Source: an uncultured Collinsella sp.
GTDB lineage: Bacteria > Actinomycetota > Coriobacteriia > Coriobacteriales > Coriobacteriaceae
Direction of reading: 5' to 3'
Assembly: GCA_900752545.1 (NCBI GenBank)
Contig: CAADVS010000079.1
Location: 1 to 11,181 of the forward strand
DNA length: 11,181 bases
The stretch's first letter is position 1; every line of letters starts with the position of its first letter. This document shows, one piece after another, positions 11,094 through 11,181 of the stretch. The notes under the pieces are model-generated. The model saw nothing but the letters and a program-made list of their open reading frames with translations, did no database searches and was not told where the DNA came from. A program made the translations under genes and the position numbers.

Positions 11094-11181
11094 GTGGCCG
11101 ATCTGTATTTGGTGCGGCATGGGCAGACTGAGCTCAATGTGCAGAACATTTTGCAGGGCTGGCACGATTCGCCGCTTACGG
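11094..11181 (+). CDS. Histidine phosphatase (phosphoglycerate mutase-like) family protein, N-terminus (runs off the window)
   Basis: Only 29 codons are present. From the GTG at 11094 the protein reads ADLYLVRHGQTELN, then ILQGWHDSPLT. LVRHGQTE is the phosphate-pocket signature of the histidine phosphatase superfamily, with the catalytic His in RHG, and QGWxDSPLT is the usual following segment of small phosphoglycerate mutase-like phosphatases. A GGGGAGGG ribosome site lies about 4 bases upstream of GTG. An ATG two bases earlier is in another frame and does not give this motif. The substrate cannot be judged from this fragment. Confidence 0.88.
   Translation, partial: MADLYLVRHGQTELNVQNILQGWHDSPLT

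Overview
The window looks like chromosomal DNA from a high-GC, gut-type actinobacterium of the class Coriobacteriia, most likely Collinsella. Three things point there: the GC-rich coding style, the actinobacterial type of the DnaQ-like exonuclease and DUF188 genes, and the short palindromic repeats in almost every gene gap. The genus is inferred from general resemblance and was not tested by a search. I see no tRNA, rRNA, CRISPR array, transposase or phage gene.

Layout. Bases 1-1127 (+) hold the C-terminal end of an ABC-F ATPase and, 6 bases on, a Cof-type HAD phosphatase. Bases 1339-1728 (+) encode a short DtxR/MntR-type metal-dependent repressor. It converges on a zinc-efflux module on the minus strand (4694 down to 2009), and a 127-base hairpin element (1866-1992) lies between them. 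The efflux module comprises an ArsR/SmtB repressor with an intact alpha-5 zinc site, a stand-alone HMA metal-binding protein, and a P1B-2 (ZntA/CadA-type) ATPase that has no HMA domain of its own. Three near-identical operators tie it together: two flank the repressor's transcription start, and one lies just upstream of the ATPase.

Bases 4766-6587 are partly AT-richer. They hold one gene that I read as a divergent PD-(D/E)XK-type nuclease-like protein of unknown role (5115-6305, -). Beyond its 3' end lies a 255-base segment bounded by inverted repeats (4851-5105). Next come a DEDDh exonuclease (6656-7624, -) and, divergent from it, an ArsP_2-type ten-helix metal exporter with a His-rich loop (7797-8885, +). 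A DUF188 gene (8992-9474, -) and a DUF308/HdeD-like membrane protein gene (9475-10077, -) follow, with no base between them. A nitroreductase-family gene (10340-11011, +) comes next, preceded by a sequence close to a DtxR iron box. A histidine-phosphatase gene (11094 onward, +) runs off the end.

How the genes work together. The common theme is metal homeostasis: a DtxR-type sensor, a zinc sensor with its efflux pump and carrier, and a second exporter probably for manganese or another heavy metal. The best-supported regulatory circuit is ArsR with its three operators. The ATPase being split from its HMA domain, and the unclassified nuclease-like gene, are the most unusual parts.
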